DNA of 64,000 nucleotides from Kiloniellaceae bacterium (GCA_021776095.1 JAJFGO010000006.1:90382-154381); one strand, 5' to 3'. Counted from the stretch's first letter, positions 42,382-51,007 are shown. A program made the numbers and translations. Notes: generated by a model not told the origin, from the letters alone.

Positions 42382-43710
42382 ATGCGAATTGCGGTGATCG
42401 GAGGCGGTGCCGCCGGCCTTTCGGCGGCCTGGATGCTGTCGAGCGCCCATCAAACTGTCCTGTTCGAGGCGGCGGATTACCTGGGCGGACACGCCAATAC
42501 GATCGACCTGCCCCTGGCCGGCGGTCTGCTGCCCGTGGATACCGGCTTCATCGTCTACAACGAGCCGAACTACCCCAATCTGACCCGTTTGTTCGATGCA
42601 ATCGGCGCTGAAACCGAGCCCAGCGACATGTCGTTTTCGGTCTCCCTGGGTGGCGGCCAGGTCGAATATTTCGGCAGCCCGCTTGGCCTCTTCGCCCAGC
42701 CTAAAAACCTGTTGCGGCCCGACCATTGGCGCATGCTGCGTGACATCCGGCGGTTCTATGGGGCGGCGCCAAAGTTGCTGGAAACCGCCGGGGGCGATCC
42801 CATCAGTCTCGGCCAGATGCTCGAACGCGGCGGCTATTCGACGGCCTTCGTACGCGAGTACCTCCTGCCCATGGCGGCGGCGATCTGGTCGTCGACCCTG
42901 GAGGGCGTTCTCGAGTTCCCGGCCCGCTCGTTTATTCAGTTCTTCGTCAATCACGGTCTGCTCAGCGTCAATGGCCAGCCGCCATGGCGCACCGTGCGCG
43001 GCGGCAGCCGCGAATATGTGGCACGTCTGGTGCAGACCGGGCGCTTCACGGTACGCAAGAACGCGCCGGTGCGCGCAATCGAACGAACGCCCGCTGGAGT
43101 CCAGATCCAGGCGGGCCAGGGCGCGGCGGAGCGCTTCGATCAAATCGTCTTTGCCACACCGGCCGATCGTACGCTCGCCATACTCGGCGCTGGCGCCACG
43201 GGGCTGGAGCGCAGGCTGCTCGGCGTGTTCCGGTACCAGCCGAACCGCGCCGTGGTCCACGGCGACCGGGCCTTGCTGCCGAAGCGCCGCCGGGTTTGGG
43301 CCAGCTGGAACTACCTGGCGCAGGATACGCAATCGGGTCCGCATCGGGTTTCGGTCAGCTACTGGATGAACCGGCTGCAGAACTTGCCGGTGTCCGAGCC
43401 GGTGGTGGTTTCTCTCAATCCGCTTCACGAACCGGCGCGGGAGCGCGTCTTTGCCGAATTTCTTTATCAACACCCCCAATTCGACCAGGGGGCGATCGAG
43501 GCGCAAGGTCTGATGCCGTCGATCCAGGGGCGGCAGGGGACGTGGTTCTGCGGCAGCTATTGCGGCTACGGATTTCACGAGGACGCCGTGCAGGCCGGGC
43601 TTTCGGTTGCCGCCGCGCTCGGCACGCCAGCACCTTGGGCCCATGAGATCACGCCGCGCAGTCCGGCGGCCCTCGCGGTTGGCCAAACGCAAATGGCAGC
43701 GGCGGAATGA
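42382..43710 (+). CDS. FAD-dependent oxidoreductase (COG2907 amine-oxidase-like), UfaD candidate
   Basis: This 442-residue flavoprotein has an N-terminal dinucleotide-binding motif Gly-Gly-Gly-Ala-Ala-Gly-Leu-Ser-Ala-Ala, followed by Asn-Thr-Ile-Asp-Leu-Pro and a C-terminal Cys-Gly-Ser-Tyr-Cys-Gly-Tyr-Gly-Phe-His-Glu-Asp flavin-contact segment. GGAGG lies five bases before the ATG. In Rhodobacter a COG2907-like protein in the RpoE regulon desaturates methylated fatty acids (UfaD) for furan fatty acid synthesis. The methyltransferase two genes downstream makes the same role plausible here. Exact orthology is not proven. Confidence 0.85.
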   Translation: MRIAVIGGGAAGLSAAWMLSSAHQTVLFEAADYLGGHANTIDLPLAGGLLPVDTGFIVYNEPNYPNLTRLFDAIGAETEPSDMSFSVSLGGGQVEYFGSPLGLFAQPKNLLRPDHWRMLRDIRRFYGAAPKLLETAGGDPISLGQMLERGGYSTAFVREYLLPMAAAIWSSTLEGVLEFPARSFIQFFVNHGLLSVNGQPPWRTVRGGSREYVARLVQTGRFTVRKNAPVRAIERTPAGVQIQAGQGAAERFDQIVFATPADRTLAILGAGATGLERRLLGVFRYQPNRAVVHGDRALLPKRRRVWASWNYLAQDTQSGPHRVSVSYWMNRLQNLPVSEPVVVSLNPLHEPARERVFAEFLYQHPQFDQGAIEAQGLMPSIQGRQGTWFCGSYCGYGFHEDAVQAGLSVAAALGTPAPWAHEITPRSPAALAVGQTQMAAAE

Positions 43711-44525
43711 CCGAGCTTCGGCAAGCCGCGGCGCCGACCGAAAGTTCGTCTTGTCTCTATTTCGGGCGGGTTATGCATGCGCGGCTGAGCCCGTTCCAGC
43801 ATCGCTTTGCCTACCGGGTGTTTTCCATCCTCGTCGATCTTGACGAGTTGTCCGACTTGAGTCGCGGGCTGAGCCTATTCTCGCACAACCGCAGGAATCT
43901 GTTCAGCTTACACGACCGCGACTTGGGTCCGCGCGACGGCGGGTCGCTCAAAGTTTGGATTCAGCAACACCTTTCTGCGGCGGGTATCGACCCGCGTGGC
44001 GGCCGGGTGCGCGTGCTGTGTTTCCCACGATTGCTCGGCTATGTGTTCAATCCCTTGGCGATTTGGTTCTGCTACGATGCGGCGCAGCGGCTGGTGGCCG
44101 TGCTCTACGATGTCAGCAACACCTTCGGCGAGTCGCACGGCTATCTGATTCCCATCGCAACCGATCGCACGCCCGACGAAGCGGTCGAGCAGCAGTGTGC
44201 CAAGCGGCTCTACGTCTCGCCCTTCATGGATATGCAGGCGACCTATCGGTTCCGCCTCGGCGAACCTAACGCGCGATTGGCGATTCGCATCGATCAGGAA
44301 GACGCCGCGGGCCGTGGTTTCATCGCCACCCACACGGCACGCCGCGCGCCGCTCAGCGACGCCACGCTGTTGCGCGCCTGTTTCGCCTATCCCTTGATGA
44401 CCCTCAAAGTCATCGGCGGCATCCACTGGGAGGCCTTGCGCCTGTGGCGCAAGGGCGCGCGGGTGCGCCCGCGGCCCGCTCCACCGCCTCGGGTCGTCAC
44501 GGTGACCGGTTTACATTCCAGTTGA
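43707..44525 (+). CDS. DUF1365 family protein
   Basis: This 272-residue DUF1365 (COG3496) protein has Tyr-Phe-Gly-Arg-Val-Met-His-Ala-Arg near the N-terminus, Cys-Phe-Pro-Arg-Leu-Leu-Gly-Tyr-Val-Phe-Asn-Pro and Val-Ser-Pro-Phe-Met-Asp-Met at mid-length. It overlaps the FAD gene stop as ATGA. The family is almost always found between a COG2907 flavoprotein and a Cfa-like methyltransferase, and is thought to help modify or bind acyl chains, but its reaction is not established. Confidence 0.88.
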   Translation: MTELRQAAAPTESSSCLYFGRVMHARLSPFQHRFAYRVFSILVDLDELSDLSRGLSLFSHNRRNLFSLHDRDLGPRDGGSLKVWIQQHLSAAGIDPRGGRVRVLCFPRLLGYVFNPLAIWFCYDAAQRLVAVLYDVSNTFGESHGYLIPIATDRTPDEAVEQQCAKRLYVSPFMDMQATYRFRLGEPNARLAIRIDQEDAAGRGFIATHTARRAPLSDATLLRACFAYPLMTLKVIGGIHWEALRLWRKGARVRPRPAPPPRVVTVTGLHSS

Positions 44526-44579
44526 ACGTCGTACCTCGTTACCCCGTAACCCGTTTTGTCGAATCTCTATGGACGCGCC

Positions 44580-45803
44580 ATGTATGTCGATACCGCCCTC
44601 CGGCCGAGTTGGCCAATAATCCGCCCCGCCCGCCGGGTTCTCGATGCGCTCGTGTCGCGTCTGGCCACAGGCGTTCTGACCGTGACCCTGCCGAACGGCA
44701 CGCAGGCGACCTATCGTGGTGCCGAGCCCGGACCCAGCGCGCATGTGCGGATCCACCGGCGGCGCACCTTCCGGCGGCTACTTGCCGGCAGCGACCTGGG
44801 GTTTGCCCAATCCTATCTCGACGGCGACTGGGACACCGACGATCTGGTGGCCTTGATAGACTTAGGCGCGCGGAACGAGGCCAGTCTGGGCCAGGCGATC
44901 GAGGGTCGGACCTGGTTGCGGGCGCTCAATCGTGGGTTTCATCTTTTGCGCCGCAACACCAGGCGCGGATCCAGGCGCAACATCGCCGCGCACTACGACC
45001 TGGGCAACGCGTTCTACGGTCTATGGCTCGACCCGAGCATGACCTATTCGGCGGCGCTGTATGGCGACCCGGACGAGACCCTCGAAGCGGCCCAAATGAG
45101 AAAGTATGCGCGCATGGCCGAGATCGCCGGTCTGCGGCCCGAGCACGAGGTTCTGGAGATCGGTTGCGGCTGGGGCGGCTTTTGCGTCTGGGCGGCGCGC
45201 GAGATCGGCTGCCGGATCATCGCGGTCACGATCTCCCAGAGTCAGTACGACTTTGCCCGGGCGCGGATCGCCGATGCGGGACTATCGGGGCGGGTCGAGG
45301 TGCGCCTGCAGGACTATCGCGATCTGCGCGGCCAATACGACCGCATCGTCTCGATCGAGATGCTCGAGGCCGTCGGCGAGCGCTATTGGCCGGTCTTCTT
45401 CGAATTGCTACGCGCGCGCCTGAGTCCGGGCGGGCGTGCCGCGCTGCAGGTCATCACCATAGACGACCACGCGTTTCCGGCGTACCGGAACCGGGCAGAT
45501 TTCGTGCAGCGTTATGTCTTTCCGGGCGGCATGTTGCCTTCGCCTTCCGCACTGCGCGCGCAGGCTGACGGCGCCGGACTGACCTGGGAAAGCGACAGCG
45601 ACCACGGTGCCGACTATGCGCGCACCCTGGCCGAATGGCACCGGCGCTTCGAGCAAGCCTGGCCGGAGATTGCGGCGCTCGGCTTCGACGAGCGGTTCCA
45701 CCGCTTATGGCGTTACTACCTAGCGTACTGCGAGGCCGGGTTCCATAGCGGCCGCATTGGCTTGATGCAACTTGCTTTGAGCCGGCCGCCAGTCTCGGCA
45801 TGA
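44580..45803 (+). CDS. Cyclopropane-fatty-acyl-phospholipid synthase family methyltransferase
   Basis: This 407-residue protein has an N-terminal lipid-binding domain and a C-terminal SAM methyltransferase domain with Val-Leu-Glu-Ile-Gly-Cys-Gly-Trp-Gly-Gly (motif I), Ala-His-Tyr-Asp-Leu-Gly-Asn-Ala-Phe-Tyr, and Ile-Glu-Met-Leu-Glu-Ala-Val-Gly. ATG at 44580 is preferred to an in-frame TTG at 44556. It transfers methyl or methylene groups from SAM to unsaturated acyl chains of membrane lipids. With the FAD partner it could act as UfaM of furan fatty acid synthesis or as CfaA. RpoE control fits protection of lipids against singlet oxygen. Confidence 0.9.
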   Translation: MYVDTALRPSWPIIRPARRVLDALVSRLATGVLTVTLPNGTQATYRGAEPGPSAHVRIHRRRTFRRLLAGSDLGFAQSYLDGDWDTDDLVALIDLGARNEASLGQAIEGRTWLRALNRGFHLLRRNTRRGSRRNIAAHYDLGNAFYGLWLDPSMTYSAALYGDPDETLEAAQMRKYARMAEIAGLRPEHEVLEIGCGWGGFCVWAAREIGCRIIAVTISQSQYDFARARIADAGLSGRVEVRLQDYRDLRGQYDRIVSIEMLEAVGERYWPVFFELLRARLSPGGRAALQVITIDDHAFPAYRNRADFVQRYVFPGGMLPSPSALRAQADGAGLTWESDSDHGADYARTLAEWHRRFEQAWPEIAALGFDERFHRLWRYYLAYCEAGFHSGRIGLMQLALSRPPVSA

Positions 45804-47128
45804 CGGCATCGCCACAAACCATTCCGTCCATGCGGCTGTTCGCCTATGGCCTGCCAGGGCTGCCGCTCGCGGCGCTCTTGCTGCCGCTCTATGTCTACCT
45901 GCCCGCCTACTATGCCGAGGACCTGGGGCTCGGCTTCGCAGCGGTCGGCGCCGTGCTGCTCATCGCCCGGCTGAGTGACGTGGTCACCGACCCACTGATC
46001 GGCGTGGTGTCGGACAGGATCGTGACCCGCTTCGGCCGGCGCCGGATCTGGATGGTGGCCGGGGTGCCGGTCGTGCTGCTCAGCGCACACATGCTGTTCG
46101 GGGCCGAACCCGGAGTTGGCGCCGGCTATCTGCTGATCTGGACCGTGGCGGTCTATCTGGGCCTCACCATGATCCTGCTGCCCTACAGCGCCTGGGGCGC
46201 CGAGTTGTCGACGGATTACGACCAGCGCAGCCGGATCGCCGGCAGCCGGGAAGGTTTCGTCGTTTTAGGGACCCTGCTGGCCGCTGGCCTACCGAGTTTG
46301 CTTGGCGCTGATCGCGGCGTGGCGCTGGGCGCGATTGGCTGGATGCTGTGGCTCGCGCTGCCCTTGGGCCTGGCCGTCGCTCTACGGTTCGTGCCCGAGG
46401 GCGAATACGTTTGGCGCGCTTCTAACGGCTGGCGGCGTGGCGCGGCGGTTCTGTGGCGCAACCGGCCGTTCCGTCGCCTGGTGGTCGCCTATCTGCTGAA
46501 TGGGATCGCCAACGGTTTGCCGGCCAGTCTGTTTCTATTGTTCGTCGCCCACGTAATCGAGGCGCCCGAGTGGTCCGGTCCTCTGCTGTTCGTTTATTTC
46601 CTTTGCGGCGTTGCGGCCATACCAATTTGGCTGCGCCTGAGCGCGCGTTACGGCAAGCATCGGGTCTGGACTGCGGCCATGCTTTGGGCCACGGCCGTGT
46701 TCCTGTTCGTGCCGTTCCTGGGGCCGGGCGACCAGTGGTGGTTCCTGCTGATCTGCGTCTTCACCGGGGTCGGTTTGGGTGCAGACCTGGTCTTGCCGGC
46801 CTCTATGCAGGCCGACGTGGTCGATCTGGACACCCTGCGCAGCGGACGTCAGCGTACCGGGGTCTATTTCGCCATCTGGGGCATGGCGACCAAGCTGGCG
46901 CTCGCGCTCGCGGTTGGGATTGCCTTTCCCTTGCTCGGGCTCGCGGGCTTCAACGCAGAGGGCGCAGGTAACGGCGAGGCCGGGCTGTTCGCACTGGCGG
47001 CGCTCTATAGCCTGTTGCCCGCCGCCTTCAAGATCGCGGCCGTGGTTCTGTTCTGGCGCTATCCCATCACCGCAGAACGGCAGCGGTGGATCCGCGCGAT
47101 GATCCGATCCCGCACTGTCAGCGCATGA
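45800..47128 (+). CDS. MFS transporter (GPH/MelB-like)
   Basis: The 442-residue membrane protein has 12 predicted helices and MFS_2 features, including Arg-Leu-Ser-Asp-Val-Val-Thr-Asp-Pro-Leu-Ile-Gly and Gly-Arg-Arg-Arg after helix 2. It overlaps the methyltransferase gene as ATGA. Homologues in RpoE-regulated operons accompany Cfa-like genes, so it may move lipids or a small metabolite instead of a sugar. The substrate is unknown. Confidence 0.87.
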   Translation: MTASPQTIPSMRLFAYGLPGLPLAALLLPLYVYLPAYYAEDLGLGFAAVGAVLLIARLSDVVTDPLIGVVSDRIVTRFGRRRIWMVAGVPVVLLSAHMLFGAEPGVGAGYLLIWTVAVYLGLTMILLPYSAWGAELSTDYDQRSRIAGSREGFVVLGTLLAAGLPSLLGADRGVALGAIGWMLWLALPLGLAVALRFVPEGEYVWRASNGWRRGAAVLWRNRPFRRLVVAYLLNGIANGLPASLFLLFVAHVIEAPEWSGPLLFVYFLCGVAAIPIWLRLSARYGKHRVWTAAMLWATAVFLFVPFLGPGDQWWFLLICVFTGVGLGADLVLPASMQADVVDLDTLRSGRQRTGVYFAIWGMATKLALALAVGIAFPLLGLAGFNAEGAGNGEAGLFALAALYSLLPAAFKIAAVVLFWRYPITAERQRWIRAMIRSRTVSA

Positions 47129-47143
47129 AACGAGGTATGGACC

Positions 47144-47719
47144 ATGAGAGCGACGTTTTTTCTCATCACGGCCGCCGCGGTCTTTCTGGCGGGGTGCGGT
47201 AGCATGAAGCCGGAGGATTTCGCGGAACGGGAACCGCGCCTCTTGATCGAAGACTACTTCGCCGGAAAGACCCGGGCCTGGGGGATCTTCCAGGATCGCT
47301 TCGGCAATCTGCGGCGGCAGTTCCAAGTAGATATCGCGGGCACCTGGGATGGCGAGGCCCTGACCTTGGTCGAAGATTTCCTATACGACGATGGCGAGAC
47401 CGAGCAGCGCATCTGGCGCATCGCGAAGACCGGCGCACACACTTATGAAGGCCGTGCCGAAGGGGTGATTGGCGTGGCCGAGGGCGCAGCCTACGGGAAC
47501 GCCCTGAATTGGCGCTACCGCTTCGCGCTTAAGGTCGGCGACAGCACCTGGAACGTCCTCTTCGACGATTGGCTGTTTCTGCAAGACGACCAAGTTTTGA
47601 TCAACCGCGCAGATGTGACGAAATTCGGTGTGCTCTTGGGCGAGGTTACCTTGCTGTTCTACAAATCCGATGTGCGGGAAGCGCGCGAAACGTCACGCGT
47701 CGTCGCCACCGTACCATAA
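47144..47719 (+). CDS. DUF3833 family lipoprotein
   Basis: This 191-residue protein has a lipoprotein signal peptide with the lipobox Leu-Ala-Gly-Cys (Cys18), so it should be anchored to a membrane after export. The body contains Tyr-Phe-Ala-Gly-Lys-Thr-Arg-Ala-Trp-Gly-Ile-Phe-Gln-Asp-Arg-Phe-Gly and Trp-Arg-Ile, typical of DUF3833. It is the last gene of the FAD-DUF1365-cfa-MFS operon, 15 bp after the MFS stop. Its function is unknown; a lipid-handling role is inferred from context. Confidence 0.85.
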   Translation: MRATFFLITAAAVFLAGCGSMKPEDFAEREPRLLIEDYFAGKTRAWGIFQDRFGNLRRQFQVDIAGTWDGEALTLVEDFLYDDGETEQRIWRIAKTGAHTYEGRAEGVIGVAEGAAYGNALNWRYRFALKVGDSTWNVLFDDWLFLQDDQVLINRADVTKFGVLLGEVTLLFYKSDVREARETSRVVATVP

Positions 47720-47724
47720 GTTTG

Positions 47725-48162
47725 TCAGGGCGCAGCCGACAGCCGGCGCTTGACCATTCGCACCAAGGACCCGAGCACCGGCACCTGCTCATAGATCTGC
47801 GCACCCGCATCCCAGTGGTCGATGTGGGCGGTCACCTTACCGTCCGCGTTCAGGTGAACCTCGCTCACGCCCTCGATCCGCCGTGCCCCCTGGCGCGATC
47901 CCGAAACACGGTAGGCGAAAGTCCAGCGCAGGTAGGCGGTCCGACCTGAGACTGCCCGGTCGGTGACCTCGAAGCGGGGCTCGTCGACATCTTCGAACAT
48001 CTTGGCCAGGACCGCGCGGAACGCCGCCACGCCGCGCACGTCGTTGAAGGGATCGCGGAACCGCACGTCTTGTGCACACAGCGTGTCCAGGCCGGACAAC
48101 GATTCCAGGCTCAAACCCTCGAAGAACGCCACGTAGGTGTCTAAGGCGGCACGCACAGTCAT
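47725..48162 (-). CDS. NTF2-like/SnoaL-like domain protein
   Basis: This 145-residue single-domain protein of the NTF2-like fold has Phe-Phe-Glu-Gly-Leu, Phe-Arg-Asp-Pro-Phe-Asn-Asp-Val-Arg-Gly and Trp-Thr-Phe-Ala-Tyr-Arg-Val in the usual places, and Asp-His-Trp-Asp-Ala at the C-terminal strand. The start overlaps the SDR stop as ATGA. Such proteins are isomerases, hydrolases or binding proteins. It is the last gene of the minus-strand operon driven from 49772-49799 and converges on the DUF3833 gene. Confidence 0.83.
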   Translation of the reverse strand: MTVRAALDTYVAFFEGLSLESLSGLDTLCAQDVRFRDPFNDVRGVAAFRAVLAKMFEDVDEPRFEVTDRAVSGRTAYLRWTFAYRVSGSRQGARRIEGVSEVHLNADGKVTAHIDHWDAGAQIYEQVPVLGSLVRMVKRRLSAAP

Positions 48163-48917
48163 TCCCGGAGGACCAGGCGGCGGGTTAGCGCAAAGGCAAG
48201 CGGCGCCGGCAGACAGCGAAGTATCTTCATCAGATAGGCAAAGCGGCGCGGAAACACGATCTCGAAGCGGTCGGACTGCAGGCCGCGTTGGAGCGCCGCC
48301 GCCGCGTCGTCGACATCCATCAGGAACGGCATGGGAAAGGCGTTTCGCTCAGTCAGCGGCGTGCGTACGAACCCCGGATTGACGAGCTGCAGGGTCACGC
48401 CGAAACGGTCCAGCTCTGGCTTCAGGGCCTCGGCCATATTGATCAGGCCCGCCTTGGTCATGCCGTAAGCCGCCGACGTAGGGAGGCCGCGATATCCGGC
48501 CACGGAGGCGACAATGGCGACCCGCCCGCGGCCTCGCGCGGTCATGGCGGCGAGCAGGGGCACGAGGCCATGCACCGTCCCCATGAGGTTGAGCTCGGCC
48601 AACGCCCGAAAATCTTCGACCTTCAACGCAGCGGCACGGACCGGTTTGTGGGTCCCGGCATTGAGTACGGCTTGATCGATGGGGCCGAGGTCGTTTTCGA
48701 TGCGCGCGACAGCCGCCTCCGTGGCCGCCGCGTCGGTGACGTCGAGGGGCACGGCGAGGATCGAGCCGGGGTGGTCCGCCGCCGCCCGTTCCAAGTCCAC
48801 CAGCTTATCGGCACTGCGCGCCGAGGCCGCCACCTGCCAGCCGTCGCGCGCCAAGCGCCGGGCCAGGGCTTCGCCCAGGCCCGAGCTGGCCCCGGTGATC
48901 CAGGCGACACCGGTCAT
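48159..48917 (-). CDS. Short-chain dehydrogenase/reductase
   Basis: The 252-residue SDR starts Met-Thr-Gly-Val-Ala-Trp-Ile-Thr-Gly-Ala-Ser-Ser-Gly-Leu-Gly, with Asn-Ala-Gly, a catalytic Ser in Ile-Val-Ala-Ser and Tyr-Gly-Met-Thr-Lys. A long upstream extension of the frame to 49040 overlaps the DUF6134-type gene and is rejected. It lies between that gene and the SnoaL-like gene. In Rhodobacter an SDR of this kind also belongs to the RpoE regulon. Its substrate may be a lipid-derived carbonyl compound, which is inferred. Confidence 0.87.
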   Translation of the reverse strand: MTGVAWITGASSGLGEALARRLARDGWQVAASARSADKLVDLERAAADHPGSILAVPLDVTDAAATEAAVARIENDLGPIDQAVLNAGTHKPVRAAALKVEDFRALAELNLMGTVHGLVPLLAAMTARGRGRVAIVASVAGYRGLPTSAAYGMTKAGLINMAEALKPELDRFGVTLQLVNPGFVRTPLTERNAFPMPFLMDVDDAAAALQRGLQSDRFEIVFPRRFAYLMKILRCLPAPLAFALTRRLVLRE

Positions 48918-48993
48918 GGCGTGGGATGTCCGGTGCTTTGTATCATTGTGAGTCCCGCAGAAGGCGGTCCTGCGTCCGCCCGTGAGCCGGCGA

Positions 48994-49683
48994 TCAATCG
49001 GCACGCCCCAATCGGCGGGCCCATGCCTCGGCCGGGGCATAGTTGATGGTCGTGCCGCGCGCTTCGAAGGCGATCTTGGTCCACTCGCCCCGTGGGGTGT
49101 ACCAGACCTCCAGGTTCAGGTCACCCGTGACGCCGTACTTGCGAACCGGAACCAATGCGCCTCCGACCGCCACCGCGTCCTCGCCGAAGGGCTGGATGGA
49201 GACCGCCAGGAGACCGCCGCGTTGGGTATCGAGCAGGCGAGTCTGCTCGATGGTCGCCGGGTTCCAATAGCTTGTCGGAATAACCCCCTTGGGGGCTAGG
49301 AAGCTGCCTTCGGCACCTTGGACCCAAAGCCCCTCCGGCGTTGCGCGCGCCTTGACGGCATAGGGCGTGCCGTCGTCGTCGGTCTTGGTATCTAAGGAGA
49401 CCAGACGCCCGTTACGCCAGATCTCGCGGTTCGAATGCTGATAGCGGAACAAGGTCAGGAAGGCGAAGCGCACCTCGATGCCGATGTCGATGTCGACCAC
49501 AAGGTCGTCGCCCCGGCGCTCGAAGGCGACACTGTGATGCCCGATCGGATCGTCGCCGCTAAGAATCGCGAAGGCGATCTGACGGGCCGGCGGCAAGGCG
49601 GCGGTCAAGGGCCCGGCAAGGGACCCGGTTGCCACGGTTGCGAGGCCGGCGCAGAGCCAAAGCTTACAGGCTCTGGCCTCCAT
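48994..49683 (-). CDS. DUF6134-like exported protein
   Basis: This 229-residue protein has a signal peptide (Trp-Leu-Cys-Ala-Gly-Leu-Ala-Thr-Val-Ala region) and a beta-rich domain with Gly-Asp-Asp-Pro-Ile-Gly-His-His, Glu-Val-Arg-Phe-Ala-Phe and Ser-Tyr-Trp-Asn-Pro. The ATG at 49683 gives a normal signal peptide; the in-frame ATG at 49734 would add 17 residues and lies about 30 nt after the predicted transcription start. It is likely the first gene of the RpoE-driven minus-strand operon and is divergent from rpoH2. Function unknown; similarity to DUF6134 is by eye. Confidence 0.7.
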   Translation of the reverse strand: MEARACKLWLCAGLATVATGSLAGPLTAALPPARQIAFAILSGDDPIGHHSVAFERRGDDLVVDIDIGIEVRFAFLTLFRYQHSNREIWRNGRLVSLDTKTDDDGTPYAVKARATPEGLWVQGAEGSFLAPKGVIPTSYWNPATIEQTRLLDTQRGGLLAVSIQPFGEDAVAVGGALVPVRKYGVTGDLNLEVWYTPRGEWTKIAFEARGTTINYAPAEAWARRLGRAD

Positions 49684-49771
49684 CCACCCTGGGATCGCCG
49701 CTTTTTGCGGCCAAGAGGTCGTTCGCTGTCCCATTTATCCGATTTTCCATCCAGGCTGCCGTTCCCACAGC

Positions 49772-49799
49772 ACTACGTGAAAAAAGACGCCTTGGATCA
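49772..49799 (-). promoter_or_regulatory. RpoE-type promoter of the DUF6134-SDR-SnoaL operon
   Basis: On the minus strand: TGATCC (49794-49799), 16-bp spacer, CGTAGT (49772-49777). It lies 38 bp upstream of the longer possible start and 89 bp upstream of the preferred start. Sequence and spacing match the other three elements in this region. Confidence 0.75.
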
Positions 49800-49828
49800 T
49801 GAAGTCCTGAATTCTTCGGCCAGTTCAG

Positions 49829-49856
49829 TGATCCGGTGTCAGGGGATCTACGTAAC
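49829..49856 (+). promoter_or_regulatory. RpoE-type promoter of rpoH2
   Basis: TGATCC (49829-49834), 16-bp spacer, CGTAAC (49851-49856), 35 bp before the rpoH2 start. It is divergent from the element at 49772-49799. In Rhodobacter sphaeroides rpoHII is also under RpoE control. Confidence 0.82.
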
Positions 49857-49891
49857 CTTAAAGGAGAAAGTAGATAAGAAAGGGTCCGGAA

Positions 49892-50758
49892 ATGGCGAAT
49901 GCCGCGATGGGAACCGCGAACCATGGGGCCGCGCGGAAATTGGTCGACCGCGCCATGAAAGTGCCACTCCTGACCCTCGAACGGGAGCGAGACCTGACCC
50001 GGCGCTGGCATGAGGACGGGGACGAGCGGGCCTTGCAGGAATTGATTGCGGCGCACGGGCGCATCGCCGTTTCGGTTGCCTCCAAATTTCGCGGTGCCGC
50101 CGTGACCTTCGAAGACCTGGTCCAGCAGGGCTATGTCGGTTTGCTCAAGGCGGCCATGCGCTTTGAGCCGTCGCGCGACGTGCGCTTTTCCACCTACGCG
50201 GCCTGGTGGGTCCGCGCGGAGGTCTACGACTGCATGCTGCGGAACTGGTCTATGGTCCGGGTCGGCAGCAGTGCGAACCAGAAGGCGCTGTTTTTCGGCC
50301 TCCGGCGATTGCGCTCGCGCCTCGACGACACCCTAGACGGCGACGACATGCGCCAAGACCTCGCGAAGCGGCACGGCACCACTTTGGCTGAGGTCGAGGC
50401 CATGGAGCAGATCGCATTGAACCAGGATTTGTCATTGAACGGGCCGGTCGGCGAGGAGGGTTCCGCCATACGGCAGGACAACTTGGTCGATGGCAGGGCA
50501 TCGCCCGAGGACGTGGTCATGTTCTCTCGCGACAACGAAACCCGCAGCCGCTGGCTGCGCGCGACGCTCAAGCACCTGCCGGCCCGTGACCAGAAGATCA
50601 TTCGCGACCGGCACTTGAGCGATGAGCGGCGCACGCTCGACGACTTGGGCCGGGAACTCGGCATTAGCAAGGAGCGTGTCCGGCAACTCGAGCAGCGAGC
50701 GATTGCGACGCTTTGCCGAAGCGCGGTGTCGGCCCGTCGCTCGGGAATGCCGGCCTAA
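49892..50758 (+). CDS. rpoH2: Sigma-32-type RNA polymerase sigma factor RpoH2
   Basis: The 288-residue sigma factor has region 1.2, region 2 (Phe-Glu-Asp-Leu-Val-Gln-Gln-Gly-Tyr-Val-Gly-Leu, Phe-Ser-Thr-Tyr-Ala-Ala-Trp-Trp-Val-Arg), an RpoH box (Asn-Gln-Lys-Ala-Leu-Phe-Phe-Gly-Leu-Arg) and region 4 (Leu-Gly-Ile-Ser-Lys-Glu-Arg-Val-Arg-Gln-Leu-Glu). The RpoH box separates it from RpoD-like factors. The RpoE-type promoter upstream marks it as RpoHII, which passes the photo-oxidative signal on to chaperones, methionine sulfoxide repair and similar functions. Confidence 0.92.
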   Translation: MANAAMGTANHGAARKLVDRAMKVPLLTLERERDLTRRWHEDGDERALQELIAAHGRIAVSVASKFRGAAVTFEDLVQQGYVGLLKAAMRFEPSRDVRFSTYAAWWVRAEVYDCMLRNWSMVRVGSSANQKALFFGLRRLRSRLDDTLDGDDMRQDLAKRHGTTLAEVEAMEQIALNQDLSLNGPVGEEGSAIRQDNLVDGRASPEDVVMFSRDNETRSRWLRATLKHLPARDQKIIRDRHLSDERRTLDDLGRELGISKERVRQLEQRAIATLCRSAVSARRSGMPA

Positions 50759-51007
50759 AAACCGAACGGCGACGCGAGTCGTGAATTGTCTGTGATCCGA
50801 CGCGGCGCTGATGGGAGCTTTTGACCGGTTCCGGACTCTCGGGTGATAGCCGGCGAGTCGTGACCGACTTCCCGGAGTTGTGACGAGGCCGACCTAGGGC
50901 CCTGGAACAAGAGACTCGTTAGCGGGCTAGCCTGTTTCCTTCCCATTGCGCCGATGCGATGTCGGCCCTCGAAACAATGCGGTCATCACCTCGAAGCGAA
51001 GAGCCAA

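Noticed and set aside
44444..45568. 374-codon plus-strand frame overlapping the Cfa-like gene
   Set aside because: Arg- and Ala-rich out-of-frame translation of the methyltransferase gene with no domain of its own.
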